IMG/VR virus record: IMGVR_UViG_3300046642_000231
Span: 1-58,563 of that record
Length of the DNA stretch: 58,563 bases
Source: a virus
Direction: 5' to 3' (one strand)
A model generated the notes under the pieces. The model worked only from the letters and a program-made list of their open reading frames with translations. It was not told the DNA's origin and made no database searches. This document shows, piece after piece, positions 30,601 to 38,606 of this stretch (position 1 is the first letter of the stretch; each line of letters opens with the position of its first letter). The position numbers were made by a program, and so were the translations under genes.

Positions 30601-31029
30601 ATGCCAGGCGTTAATTGGGCTGCTGCTGAGCGTAAGAAGGTTGACGAGGGCGAGTACGAGGCCGTTGTCACCAAGTGCGAGATTCGTGAGAAGCGCAACA
30701 GTGATGACAAGCAAGTCAACGTGACCTTCAACATCACTGAGCCAGGCCCATTCAAGGGTATTACCCAGTTCCGCAGTTATGACCTTACCGAGAAGGCACT
30801 GTGGGCACTGCGTACTGATCTGATGGAACTAGGTGCTGACGAAGATGACTTCCCCGAGACCGACGATGAGGATGAGTTCCTCACCAGTGTAGAGGCAGCG
30901 TGCAACCAGTACTTCACTGGTAGCAACGTCACCATCGAGATCAAACACAACCCTGATCGTACAGGTAAGACCGACAAGGCAGGCGACCCAGTGACCTACG
31001 CCAACATCGTCAAGGTGCGGGCACTGTAA
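30601..31029 (+). CDS. DUF669-like ssDNA-binding protein (putative)
   Basis: A 142-residue acidic protein. The N-terminus GVNWAAAERKKVDEGEYEAVV, VTFNITEPGPFKG and a late VTIEIKHNPDRTGK, with an Asp/Glu-rich stretch in the middle, match phage DUF669-type proteins, thought to bind ssDNA and to pair with Sak/Erf/RecA-like factors. Introduced by the cassette GAGAGTAACTAATG, suggesting good expression. Confidence 0.7.
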   Translation: MPGVNWAAAERKKVDEGEYEAVVTKCEIREKRNSDDKQVNVTFNITEPGPFKGITQFRSYDLTEKALWALRTDLMELGADEDDFPETDDEDEFLTSVEAACNQYFTGSNVTIEIKHNPDRTGKTDKAGDPVTYANIVKVRAL

Positions 31030-31245
31030 GTGCCCTTCATCAAGGTGCTTAGAATAGTGCGGAACTATGATGGTTTCGTGACTTCCAGCACCCCAGTACT
31101 GCTTAACCTCAGCCAACTACGCAGTGTGGAACCCGCCATAGGTGGGAAGACTTGCAAGTTGGTTGAAGTTACGGGTGACAAGTACGAGATCGACTGCGAT
31201 CTACTATCTATGGAGGAAAAGCTGACACACCCACTGATTCCGTAA
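31030..31245 (+). CDS. Hypothetical 71-residue protein (GTG start)
   Basis: GTG directly follows the preceding stop. Beta-type (PFIKVLRIVRNYDGFV, TPVLLNLSQLRSVEP), ending in an acidic/helical tail. No family recognised. Confidence 0.5.
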   Translation: MPFIKVLRIVRNYDGFVTSSTPVLLNLSQLRSVEPAIGGKTCKLVEVTGDKYEIDCDLLSMEEKLTHPLIP

Positions 31246-31272
31246 GCGGCAGTAGATGAGAAAGGGGGCGTA

Positions 31273-31500
31273 GTGTCAATGCGTTATATCTGCGTGAGAG
31301 CTATGGCACTACGTCCCCAAGACCGCATCATAGAATATGGTAATAACGACAACTTGAGCTTTACCATTGACATAGCAAAGTGGGTATACATGCCACACAC
31401 AAATTACAGGGGAATCCAAATAGACGGTACTCATCAAGATGGTGAGCAAGAGATATTATTCCTACGAGCGCATACTCCAGTGTGGATATGGAGAAAGTGA
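31273..31500 (+). CDS. Hypothetical 75-residue protein
   Basis: GTG at 31273 (or ATG two codons later), with GGGGG before. Mixed beta-type sequence (YICVRAMALRPQDRIIEYG, QEILFLRAHTPVWIW). Function unknown. Confidence 0.5.
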   Translation: MSMRYICVRAMALRPQDRIIEYGNNDNLSFTIDIAKWVYMPHTNYRGIQIDGTHQDGEQEILFLRAHTPVWIWRK

Positions 31501-31718
31501 ACGAGTTACCAGCCTGTTGTGCACTGTGTGACTGGCATATGGGGGAACATCCGCTGCTAGGTGAATACTATACCTGGCAGTGTGCAGTGCATGGAGTAAT
31601 GTGCAAGTTATGGCCATATAGCAGCCAGAGTGAAATTATGACTGCTAAGCAATTTGGTTTGAGGCTCAACACGTTAATTAAGAGTGCCGGAGTTAGAGGT
31701 GAAGGCAATTGGCAATAA
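31488..31718 (+). CDS. Small Cys-rich protein
   Basis: A 76-residue protein from ATG at 31488 (GTG two codons upstream is possible). CCALCDWHMGEH and CAVHGVMC give four or five Cys with His, a probable zinc site. Overlaps both neighbours. Unknown function. Confidence 0.5.
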   Translation: MEKVNELPACCALCDWHMGEHPLLGEYYTWQCAVHGVMCKLWPYSSQSEIMTAKQFGLRLNTLIKSAGVRGEGNWQ

Positions 31719-34140
31719 CACCGAAACCTTCTTACGTAGCGTTATCAGCTACCCAGCCAACCAAGAGGGTTTTCTACTTATTGCCTTTGGTGATGGTGCC
31801 AACTGGCAGGAGCTATGGTTCCGCTGGCCAGACCAAGTGGATGAGGCAGTCGAACGAGCCCTCGAACTGGCACCCGAGTATAACGTCTACTTTAGTAGCT
31901 ACCTCTTTCGTACACCATGCAGCACCAAAGATAACGTCCTCGAAGGTACACGAACCATTCAAGCCGATCTTGACGATGCTGACGTGGAGTCACTCCCGCT
32001 ACAACCAACTATACTCGTCCGTACCAGCCCAAATCGACACCAGGGATACTGGGTACTAACCAGTGCACAATCACTTGAAGAACACGAGCGCCTTAGCCGA
32101 CTCATTACCTACAGCATTGCTAAGTGTGACCACTCAGGTTGGCCCCTGGGTAGGAAGGTACGCCTTGCCGGAACCATTAACCATAAGTATGCAACACCCC
32201 ACGAAGTGGGTGTTATCAATCAATCAGGAGTACTGGTCGATCCCGACGACATCATGTACCTTACTCCCATCGTACCAACTACCGTCGAAGCTATTGCCAA
32301 CGACGAGTGGGTAGATGGTGAGCATCCCTGCGAGACCCACGGTAAGGAAATCCTCTTTAGCATTAAGCAGAACGTAACAGCAAAGCTATATGATGGTTAT
32401 GACATACTACAAGCTGATAGGTCACTCTACCTGTGGAACCTTATGCGTGCCTGCTTTAGGGCAGGACTCGATAGGGACCAGGTATTCTGTGTTGCTGCAT
32501 GGTCAGTCAACAACAAGTTCCGTGACCTTACCGTTAATGCTGAGCGTGAGCTGGCTAAGGATGTACAGCGTGCTTTTGAGTCAGTTCAAAGCAATGAACT
32601 TGATTACGTGTCCATCATCAACAGTGCACGTCAAGCCTCTGGTATTAAAGCAGTGAAGAACCAACGTATATCAGCAGCAGTGCTACAGTACATGTCGGAT
32701 CAAGGCAGGTTCCTGCGTACCCAGGACGATCAATCCTGGTATATAGATAACACGCAAGGCCGACCAATCCCCCTCGTGCGTGGTAGCAGCCACCTACGTC
32801 ATCTACTGGACTACCGCTTTGGCTTGAATGGATCGGAGATTGAGTACAGTTACGTAGCAGATCACTTGGAGACTCATGCTAGCCGAATGGCTCCTACCGC
32901 TATCAGCACTGCCCTCTCGTACTACCACCACGCCAGCCGAACCCTGTACTTACATCTTGGTGGACGTGACGTAGCGAAGATCACTGCTACTGCAAGAGAC
33001 GTAGTACCCAACGGTACCGACAACATCGTGTTCCCCTGGATAAAAGGTGTACCAGCACTACGATTGGACAGTCGTGAGTTACCCACTAACATTCCCTGGG
33101 ATGAAGTAATGTTTGGGGAAGGTAGCTTCCAGTATGCTGAGAACGTCAACGAAGCTGAGGGCATAGCATTACTACGGGTATGGTTGATGTTCGTGCTGAT
33201 GCGCCATGCTGCGCCATCTAGACCCATACTGGCACTGCTAGGTCCGCCAGCATCAGGAAAAAGCACGTTACTCAAGAAGGTGTACAAGCTACTCTACGGT
33301 GATGCCAAGGATGTACTCATTCCTAACGATCCCAAGGAATTCGATCAGTCAGTAGGTAACAACCCACTCGTAGCACTGGACAACCAGGATGGCCCCGTAG
33401 CTACGTGGTTGCTCAATGCTCTAGCTGGTGCCGCTGGTACGTCTGACATCGAGCGCAGAGCATTGTTCACCAACAACGAGACCTTCACCTTGAAGCGACA
33501 AGCACTCATCGCCATCAGTGCACACGAGCCCAGGTTTGGTCGTGGTGACATTGCAGACCGCATGATGATTGTGAATCTCAAGCGCAGACCTGATGCGGAG
33601 TTTGTAGATGAACGACAGATATTTGGTAACATCCTATCACTGCGTGGAAGGATTTGGAATGCCATCATAGCTGACTTACAGCGCGTGCTAGCCCACCCAC
33701 TACCTAACCCAGCCGACGTACCTCACACCCGTATTCAAGACTTCGCCACTACTGGCTACTGGATTGCTAGTGCTCTGGGTGTAGGACAAACCTTCAAGCA
33801 AGTAATAGAAAGGGTGAATGGTAGTCAAAAGAGCTTTGCCCTACAGGATGATGATTTATTGGAGGCTGCCCTTGACAAGTACATCACCAAGCACCACAAG
33901 ACGGTGGGTACCTTCATCAACCCTGGTATGTTGTGGACGGTACTTGAATCACACTCATCCGACCCCGTAGCCTTCAAGCGTCAGTATCGTAATGCAATGG
34001 AGTTAGCTCGTAGGCTCAGTACACTAACTGAGGCACTACGAGCGCAGTACGACATTGACAACGAAGTAGATCCAGTAAAGGGAACTAAACTATGGTCGAT
34101 ACAGGAGAGACGTAATGGCCACGCGCACTCAGAAAATTAG
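31699..34140 (+). CDS. Primase-polymerase/SF3-type helicase fusion
   Basis: An 813-residue protein from GTG at 31699 (GGAG six bases before); GTG at 31684 is an alternative. The N-terminal 200 residues look like an archaeo-eukaryotic primase: QADLDDAD (acidic pair), RTSPNRHQGYWVL, and RLAGTINHKY. The C-terminal half is a helicase: Walker A LLGPPASGKST near residue 515, VALDNQD as Walker B, NNETFTLKRQALIAIS with the sensor region and RFGRGDIADRMMIV with the Arg finger. Such proteins prime and unwind at phage origins. It is the likely replicative core together with the polymerase. Confidence 0.82.
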   Translation: MKAIGNNTETFLRSVISYPANQEGFLLIAFGDGANWQELWFRWPDQVDEAVERALELAPEYNVYFSSYLFRTPCSTKDNVLEGTRTIQADLDDADVESLPLQPTILVRTSPNRHQGYWVLTSAQSLEEHERLSRLITYSIAKCDHSGWPLGRKVRLAGTINHKYATPHEVGVINQSGVLVDPDDIMYLTPIVPTTVEAIANDEWVDGEHPCETHGKEILFSIKQNVTAKLYDGYDILQADRSLYLWNLMRACFRAGLDRDQVFCVAAWSVNNKFRDLTVNAERELAKDVQRAFESVQSNELDYVSIINSARQASGIKAVKNQRISAAVLQYMSDQGRFLRTQDDQSWYIDNTQGRPIPLVRGSSHLRHLLDYRFGLNGSEIEYSYVADHLETHASRMAPTAISTALSYYHHASRTLYLHLGGRDVAKITATARDVVPNGTDNIVFPWIKGVPALRLDSRELPTNIPWDEVMFGEGSFQYAENVNEAEGIALLRVWLMFVLMRHAAPSRPILALLGPPASGKSTLLKKVYKLLYGDAKDVLIPNDPKEFDQSVGNNPLVALDNQDGPVATWLLNALAGAAGTSDIERRALFTNNETFTLKRQALIAISAHEPRFGRGDIADRMMIVNLKRRPDAEFVDERQIFGNILSLRGRIWNAIIADLQRVLAHPLPNPADVPHTRIQDFATTGYWIASALGVGQTFKQVIERVNGSQKSFALQDDDLLEAALDKYITKHHKTVGTFINPGMLWTVLESHSSDPVAFKRQYRNAMELARRLSTLTEALRAQYDIDNEVDPVKGTKLWSIQERRNGHAHSEN

Positions 34141-34315
34141 CATCAAAGTGGAACCCCACGTGCACAACGCACTCGGCCTCTGTGCAAGAGACTTGAAGAT
34201 GACCAACAGTGCGTATATCCGTGCTACCATCATCAAGTCCCTAGAACGATCAGGTTACCTTACTCGTGAGCAAGTGCACGCAGTAATAGATGGTGAACTA
34301 GAGCGTGTTGGTTGA
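34115..34315 (+). CDS. Ribbon-helix-helix (CopG/Arc-like) regulator
   Basis: A 66-residue protein. KISIKVEPHVHNALGLCARD then NSAYIRATIIKSLERSGYL is a ribbon-helix-helix unit, nearly the whole chain. AGGAG lies eight bases before ATG. A small DNA-binding dimer, perhaps regulating the operon or acting on replication. Confidence 0.7.
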   Translation: MATRTQKISIKVEPHVHNALGLCARDLKMTNSAYIRATIIKSLERSGYLTREQVHAVIDGELERVG

Positions 34316-34326
34316 TAGGAGTTAGT

Positions 34327-34488
34327 ATGACCTCGTATAAGGTGATTATCGTGTTTGAGTCTGGTAGAATAGAGTACGCCAACGTCAAAGCAATAAACAC
34401 GTATAAGGCGATTGAAGCAGCGTTAAGCCAACTAGAAGACATCCAACTCGATATCATGTCAATAACAGTTGCGTATTGGTATGCGTAG
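34327..34488 (+). CDS. Hypothetical 53-residue protein
   Basis: ATG at 34327 with AGGAG eight bases before. Beta strand (YKVIIVFESGRIEYANV), then helix (NTYKAIEAALSQLED), then strand (MSITVAYWY), a compact alpha/beta fold. No family recognised. Confidence 0.55.
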   Translation: MTSYKVIIVFESGRIEYANVKAINTYKAIEAALSQLEDIQLDIMSITVAYWYA

Positions 34489-34494
34489 CGTGTT

Positions 34495-34686
34495 ATGAAA
34501 GATTGGCCCCGTTGCCAATGGTGTAAGTCAGTGCGTGATGCCTGGCCCTGTCCTGTGTGCGGCCAACTTACCTGCCGTGAGTGCATCGTGTACCTCAATC
34601 AACTAGAGGATGAGTGCAAGCATGAACGATTCGAGCCACCAGCAACCAGAGGATTCGTGGTCGGTACAAGTAATGCAGTTGAGTAG
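34495..34686 (+). CDS. Small zinc-finger protein
   Basis: A 63-residue protein with CQWC, CPVC and CREC pairs and a later Cys/His, enough for one or two zinc sites, cross-brace style. Unknown partner. The next gene overlaps its end. Confidence 0.6.
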   Translation: MKDWPRCQWCKSVRDAWPCPVCGQLTCRECIVYLNQLEDECKHERFEPPATRGFVVGTSNAVE

Positions 34687-34879
34687 TGGTGAGTTCAATG
34701 TAGGAATAGTACTGCGTGATGGTGAGGTAGTATACCTATCTCCCAGTACTGCTTACAAGGCTGCAACACAAATATGTGGTACTGGAGCTATTGCACAGCG
34801 ATTAAATGTGGCTCGTAATCGTATGTCACCAGAAGCCTTCGAGGTAATGGTAACAGCCCTACTTGGTAAGGGACAGTGA
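34622..34879 (+). CDS. Hypothetical 85-residue protein
   Basis: Start uncertain (ATG at 34610, 34622 or 34673). A beta-type first half (FNVGIVLRDGEVVYLSPS) and helical second half (AYKAATQICGTGAIAQRLNVA). Not recognised. Overlaps the zinc-finger gene on one side and the next on the other (GTGA). Confidence 0.5.
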   Translation: MNDSSHQQPEDSWSVQVMQLSSGEFNVGIVLRDGEVVYLSPSTAYKAATQICGTGAIAQRLNVARNRMSPEAFEVMVTALLGKGQ

Positions 34880-35094
34880 CTACTAACCAGCAACCGTCAT
34901 CTACACCAAACAAAATAGTGGTAAATGAGATATTAGATGCGTGGATAGAACACTGTACTGAAATAATAGGTGTCAATGTAGAGCACTGGCCGGACCAATT
35001 ACGAGACGAAATTATTGCTGGGATAGTTAGCTACGACGGACTGCTATTTACCGCTGGGTACAAAAAGGGGCTTGCTGCGAGGAACAACACATGA
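34876..35094 (+). CDS. Hypothetical 72-residue protein (GTG start)
   Basis: GTG at 34876 overlaps the previous stop. Helical, acidic (VVNEILDAWIEHCTEIIGVN; LRDEIIAGIVSYDGLLFTAGY), ending in a basic turn. No family. Its last codons overlap the polymerase start. Confidence 0.5.
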   Translation: MTTNQQPSSTPNKIVVNEILDAWIEHCTEIIGVNVEHWPDQLRDEIIAGIVSYDGLLFTAGYKKGLAARNNT

Positions 35095-37496
35095 CAGCTA
35101 CTATAAGTACCGGCCTACCCTGCTGCATAGGTGGCATCCAGGGTGAGGGCAACCTGACCGATGGAGTAATGATTGTAGGTCACATGCCCGGTGCAGACGA
35201 GATGCGTACTCGCAAGCCATTTACTGGACCTAATGGCTCACTCATGGATGCACTGCTAGAGTACACTGGGTGGTCCCGTGAGCGAGTGTACTGTACCAAC
35301 ATTCTGTGTCAGTACTTTAAGCCAGCACTACCAGGACGTACCAAGACTGGTAAGGCTAAGAAGTTACCGAGCACACTACCAGACCACCCAGAGTGTGTAG
35401 CCAGGTTCGAGCGTGAGGTGCAAGCCCTCAAGCCTAAGCTCATCATCACTCTCGGTGCTGAAGCCTGCGAGTACATGACGGGAATGAAGGTAAGCCGTGC
35501 ACGGGGAGTCCCCGTCTTCGATACTAAACGCAAGTGCTACGTGATGCCCACCATGCAACCCATCGGTGCAGTACAGGGTGATGTAAGCATCCTGTACCAC
35601 GTCATCCGAGACTTCTCGAAAATACAGCACATCCTACGATGGCCACAAGATGGTAGTATAAAAGATGTACACTACGAGGTGATTGATGATCCCACCGCAG
35701 CACGAGCCTACCTATCTTCCCTTCCTCGTAACACCTACGTGTCACTGGACATCGAAACTGACAATCGTTTTGTCAATATTATTGATATTTTCAGTGATAA
35801 GTTGCTATGCGTTGGTGTTGGTTATATTGACCCTACTACACAATCCGAAGTGGTGTGGGTACTAACTCCCACTGCACTGCAAGGCTTGTGTGCTGACGAC
35901 TGGCCCCAGGACGTATGGTGGACCTACCAGAATGGACCCTTCGACAAGAATGGCCTACGACACTACCTCAACACCAACTTACCCATCGTACATGACACCA
36001 TGATGATGTCGTATGCACTAGATGAAAGGGGTGGGCGTGATGAAGCAACGGATTCATTTGCTGGCATTCATGGCCTTGGTCCCCAGGCAGATGAGTGGTG
36101 TGGAGCAGAGTTCTATAAGGAACGAGAGAAAGGCGAGCGTGGTACTCATCCTGCCCAGCTTGATCCCAGCGTGCTGCACCGCTACAATGCACACGATGTT
36201 GCTTACACAGTCAGACTACCAATTATCTATGTGCCTAAACTGATTGACGAGGATGTCTACGACTTATACGAGAACCGACTCATGCCACTCAGCCGTGCCT
36301 TCGCTGACATCAACTATGAAGGCCAGCCCGTAGATACTCGTTACTTGCAAGACCTGATTCTCAAGTGGGGGCCACGTTACCAGCAGGGTGAGGAGCACTT
36401 ACAAGAGTTAGCTCAGGAGTATGGCTTCCCTGGTACCATCAACCTTAACTCACCTAAGCAAAAGAGCCAGTTCATCTACACACTGCTGGGCCTAGAGCAC
36501 GAGCAAGCACCTAGCACTGCTCGCACGGTGATTGAAGACTTAGACCACCCGTGGATTGATGCCTACCTGGATCACGCCAGGCTAGAGCACATCATCAATC
36601 ATTACTTAGTACCAGCGGTACGACAGATTAAGATTGATGGTAGGATGCATACCAGTACTCTTATCCACGGCACCACCAGTGGACGACTGGCCTACATAGA
36701 TCCACCCTTGCAGACCTTGCCGCAAGCCTACACGGTAGGTGAATTTGCTGAGCTACGGAGAATCTTTATACCTGACTCACCAGAGCACGTCATTGCAGAG
36801 TTCGACTACAACCAGATCGAGATGTGGATGGCAATGGGGTTATCCCACGATGATAACATGCGCCATGCACTCGAAGCTGGTGACATCCACGGGGCTACTA
36901 CTAGGAACGTGCTACACGTAGACCCACTCACCACAACCACTGAAGAGTGGAAGATTGCCCGTCAGTTAGGTAAGAAGGTAAACTTCTCCGTCATCTACTG
37001 GATCAGTGCCAAAGAGTTATCGAACCCCAAGAAGGGTATTGGTGGTACCGTAAGGCAAGCCCAGGAGCACATCAATAACTTCTTCGACGAGTACCATGAC
37101 TACTACGATTACACCCTTCAATGTGTAGAAGAGGCCAAGCGTGAAGGCTACCTACGCACTCCTTACGGACGTAAGCGTAGGTTCCACTTGATGCTAGACA
37201 GTCGCCAAGACCGCCAAGCAGTGAACTACAAGGGGCAATCAATCGCCAACGATTACACCCTCAGCGCACTGCTTCACCTGCACAACGACCCTTACTTTCG
37301 TACCGTCCTGGGTGGGAGGATACTATGGGGAGTGCATGACTCACTCGTCACCAACCTACGACGAGACCGCCTAGAAGAGAGCATTGACTACGTGTGCAGT
37401 GTGATGGAGTCACAGCACATAGTTGACTTACCAACAGTCAAGGTCGAGCCCAAAGTTGGCCCTAACCTGTACGATGTGAAGGAGTGGAAGCGATGA
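35091..37496 (+). CDS. Uracil-DNA-glycosylase-like domain fused to family A DNA polymerase
   Basis: An 801-residue fusion. Residues 1-180 resemble family 4 uracil-DNA glycosylase: GHMPGADE (30-37), FTGPNGSLMDALL, YCTNILCQYF, LKPKLIITLGAEA, with Cys at 11/12, 68, 73 and 102 that may hold an iron-sulfur cluster; the usual catalytic HP pair reads Gln156-Pro157. Residues 215-400 are a 3-prime-5-prime exonuclease (SLDIETD, Asp220/Glu222; YNAHDVAYT). The polymerase has motif A FDYNQIE (Asp572), O-helix Arg624, Lys628, Phe632, Tyr636, and motif C VHDS (Asp750; Ser where Glu is usual). It is the replicative polymerase. Confidence 0.88.
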   Translation: MTATISTGLPCCIGGIQGEGNLTDGVMIVGHMPGADEMRTRKPFTGPNGSLMDALLEYTGWSRERVYCTNILCQYFKPALPGRTKTGKAKKLPSTLPDHPECVARFEREVQALKPKLIITLGAEACEYMTGMKVSRARGVPVFDTKRKCYVMPTMQPIGAVQGDVSILYHVIRDFSKIQHILRWPQDGSIKDVHYEVIDDPTAARAYLSSLPRNTYVSLDIETDNRFVNIIDIFSDKLLCVGVGYIDPTTQSEVVWVLTPTALQGLCADDWPQDVWWTYQNGPFDKNGLRHYLNTNLPIVHDTMMMSYALDERGGRDEATDSFAGIHGLGPQADEWCGAEFYKEREKGERGTHPAQLDPSVLHRYNAHDVAYTVRLPIIYVPKLIDEDVYDLYENRLMPLSRAFADINYEGQPVDTRYLQDLILKWGPRYQQGEEHLQELAQEYGFPGTINLNSPKQKSQFIYTLLGLEHEQAPSTARTVIEDLDHPWIDAYLDHARLEHIINHYLVPAVRQIKIDGRMHTSTLIHGTTSGRLAYIDPPLQTLPQAYTVGEFAELRRIFIPDSPEHVIAEFDYNQIEMWMAMGLSHDDNMRHALEAGDIHGATTRNVLHVDPLTTTTEEWKIARQLGKKVNFSVIYWISAKELSNPKKGIGGTVRQAQEHINNFFDEYHDYYDYTLQCVEEAKREGYLRTPYGRKRRFHLMLDSRQDRQAVNYKGQSIANDYTLSALLHLHNDPYFRTVLGGRILWGVHDSLVTNLRRDRLEESIDYVCSVMESQHIVDLPTVKVEPKVGPNLYDVKEWKR

Positions 37497-37798
37497 CAGT
37501 AGTAGAAATAAATGAGCCTAACTTGTCAGAGACTTGGTGGAAGTGTGATTATGCGGGATGTGAGGCTAGAGCACAGTCGGGTACTACGGATACAAGTAAC
37601 TGGAGGGTAGTAGTTTCTGGTTATAGTTCAGATCGTCAACATCGGCATTACTGCCCAATTCATAGAACCGACGCAGCTATAGTAAATGCCTTAGACCCAG
37701 TTAGATATACGAAACCTACTGTAACAACATGGAAACGTATCTCAGTAGTGGAGATGGGTAACATGAGAGTCATCATCGAGCAACTCAGTGAAGATTAG
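37493..37798 (+). CDS. Hypothetical protein with Cys/His zinc-like site
   Basis: ATG at 37493 overlaps the polymerase stop (ATGA), with AAGGAG about ten bases before. CDYAGCEARAQ and a later HYCPIH provide Cys2/Cys-His ligands. Function unknown. 101 residues. Confidence 0.55.
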   Translation: MTVVEINEPNLSETWWKCDYAGCEARAQSGTTDTSNWRVVVSGYSSDRQHRHYCPIHRTDAAIVNALDPVRYTKPTVTTWKRISVVEMGNMRVIIEQLSED

Positions 37799-38090
37799 TT
37801 CTGCGCTCCTAAGCCTCATACTAGCAACTACTCTAACCGTGAAGGCTACTGCCTATTGCTTAACTGGCTACACCAGGACTGGTACCTACACCAGCCGTGG
37901 CACCATTGCCGTAGATCCGAGAGTTATACCTCTAGGCAGCATCGTGTACATTGAGGGGTTTAACGGGTACTACGTAGCTGAGGATACTGGCTCAGGTGTG
38001 CTAGGCAATCACATTGACATCTGGATGGAAAGCTGCGATGAAGCCATACGGTGGGGTGTACGTTACCTGGAGGTGACATGGACACAGTAA
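37788..38090 (+). CDS. Secreted 3D-domain protein (lytic-transglycosylase-like)
   Basis: A 100-residue protein from GTG at 37788. Residues 1-20 form a signal peptide (LLSLILATTLTVKATA). The rest is the 3D domain: Asp43 in AVDPRVIPLG, Asp66 in EDTGSG, Asp77 in IDIWM, the three Asp that name the domain and belong to the double-psi barrel of MltA/RlpA-like peptidoglycan lytic enzymes. Placed in the early arm directly before a tiny membrane protein, it may weaken the wall, alter entry exclusion or help lysis. Confidence 0.8.
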   Translation: MKISSALLSLILATTLTVKATAYCLTGYTRTGTYTSRGTIAVDPRVIPLGSIVYIEGFNGYYVAEDTGSGVLGNHIDIWMESCDEAIRWGVRYLEVTWTQ

Positions 38091-38191
38091 TACAAGTTGC
38101 TTGGGCAGTCTATATAGACGTTGTTGTTGGGTTAGTACTCTTTATTAGTTGGCTAGTTCCCCAACTATTTGAGCGGTACGATGTTAACTAA
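38078..38191 (+). CDS. 37-residue membrane protein (holin-like partner)
   Basis: ATG at 38078 lies in the end of the 3D-domain gene, with GGAGG five bases before. YIDVVVGLVLFISWLVPQLF is one transmembrane helix. A tiny membrane protein tied to a wall enzyme resembles a holin or anchor, but one-helix peptides of other function look alike. Confidence 0.5.
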   Translation: MDTVIQVAWAVYIDVVVGLVLFISWLVPQLFERYDVN

Positions 38192-38603
38192 CCCCCACCC
38201 AAACATAATCAGTATCGACCCAGGGGGTACTACTGGCCTTGCCGTGTGTATTGGAGGTGAAGTAGCTACCTGTACCAGCACTGATCCAGAAGAAGTGTGG
38301 GGTATGTGCCAACGGTTCGATGTTATTGTCATCGAGAGGTTTGCTACCAGTGGAATGATGAGTAAGTACGGGCTAGCTACCATCGAGATCGTAGGTGGAG
38401 TACGAGCCATTGCGTACCTGCACGACAAGCAGCTATTCATCCACTCTCCCCAGGAGCGTTACGCCTATCAGCAGATAGCCCACAAGATGCTGCTGGACCG
38501 TGGAGTCTACTTCGTGATCCACGAGGAAGATGCACTTAGTCACTACCTAGCCTACATGGATAGAAAAGATGACCCAGCCTACTTACGTCGATGTGGGAGT
38601 TGA
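38181..38603 (+). CDS. RuvC-like Holliday-junction resolvase (putative)
   Basis: A 140-residue protein from ATG at 38181. IISIDPGGTTGLAVC gives the first Asp of the RNase H fold, VIVIERFA the Glu, and the late EEDALSHYL the last Asp, in the RuvC order. Phage RuvC-like enzymes resolve branched DNA before packaging. Fits the recombination genes upstream. Confidence 0.75.
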   Translation: MLTNPHPNIISIDPGGTTGLAVCIGGEVATCTSTDPEEVWGMCQRFDVIVIERFATSGMMSKYGLATIEIVGGVRAIAYLHDKQLFIHSPQERYAYQQIAHKMLLDRGVYFVIHEEDALSHYLAYMDRKDDPAYLRRCGS

Positions 38604-38606
38604 CCG

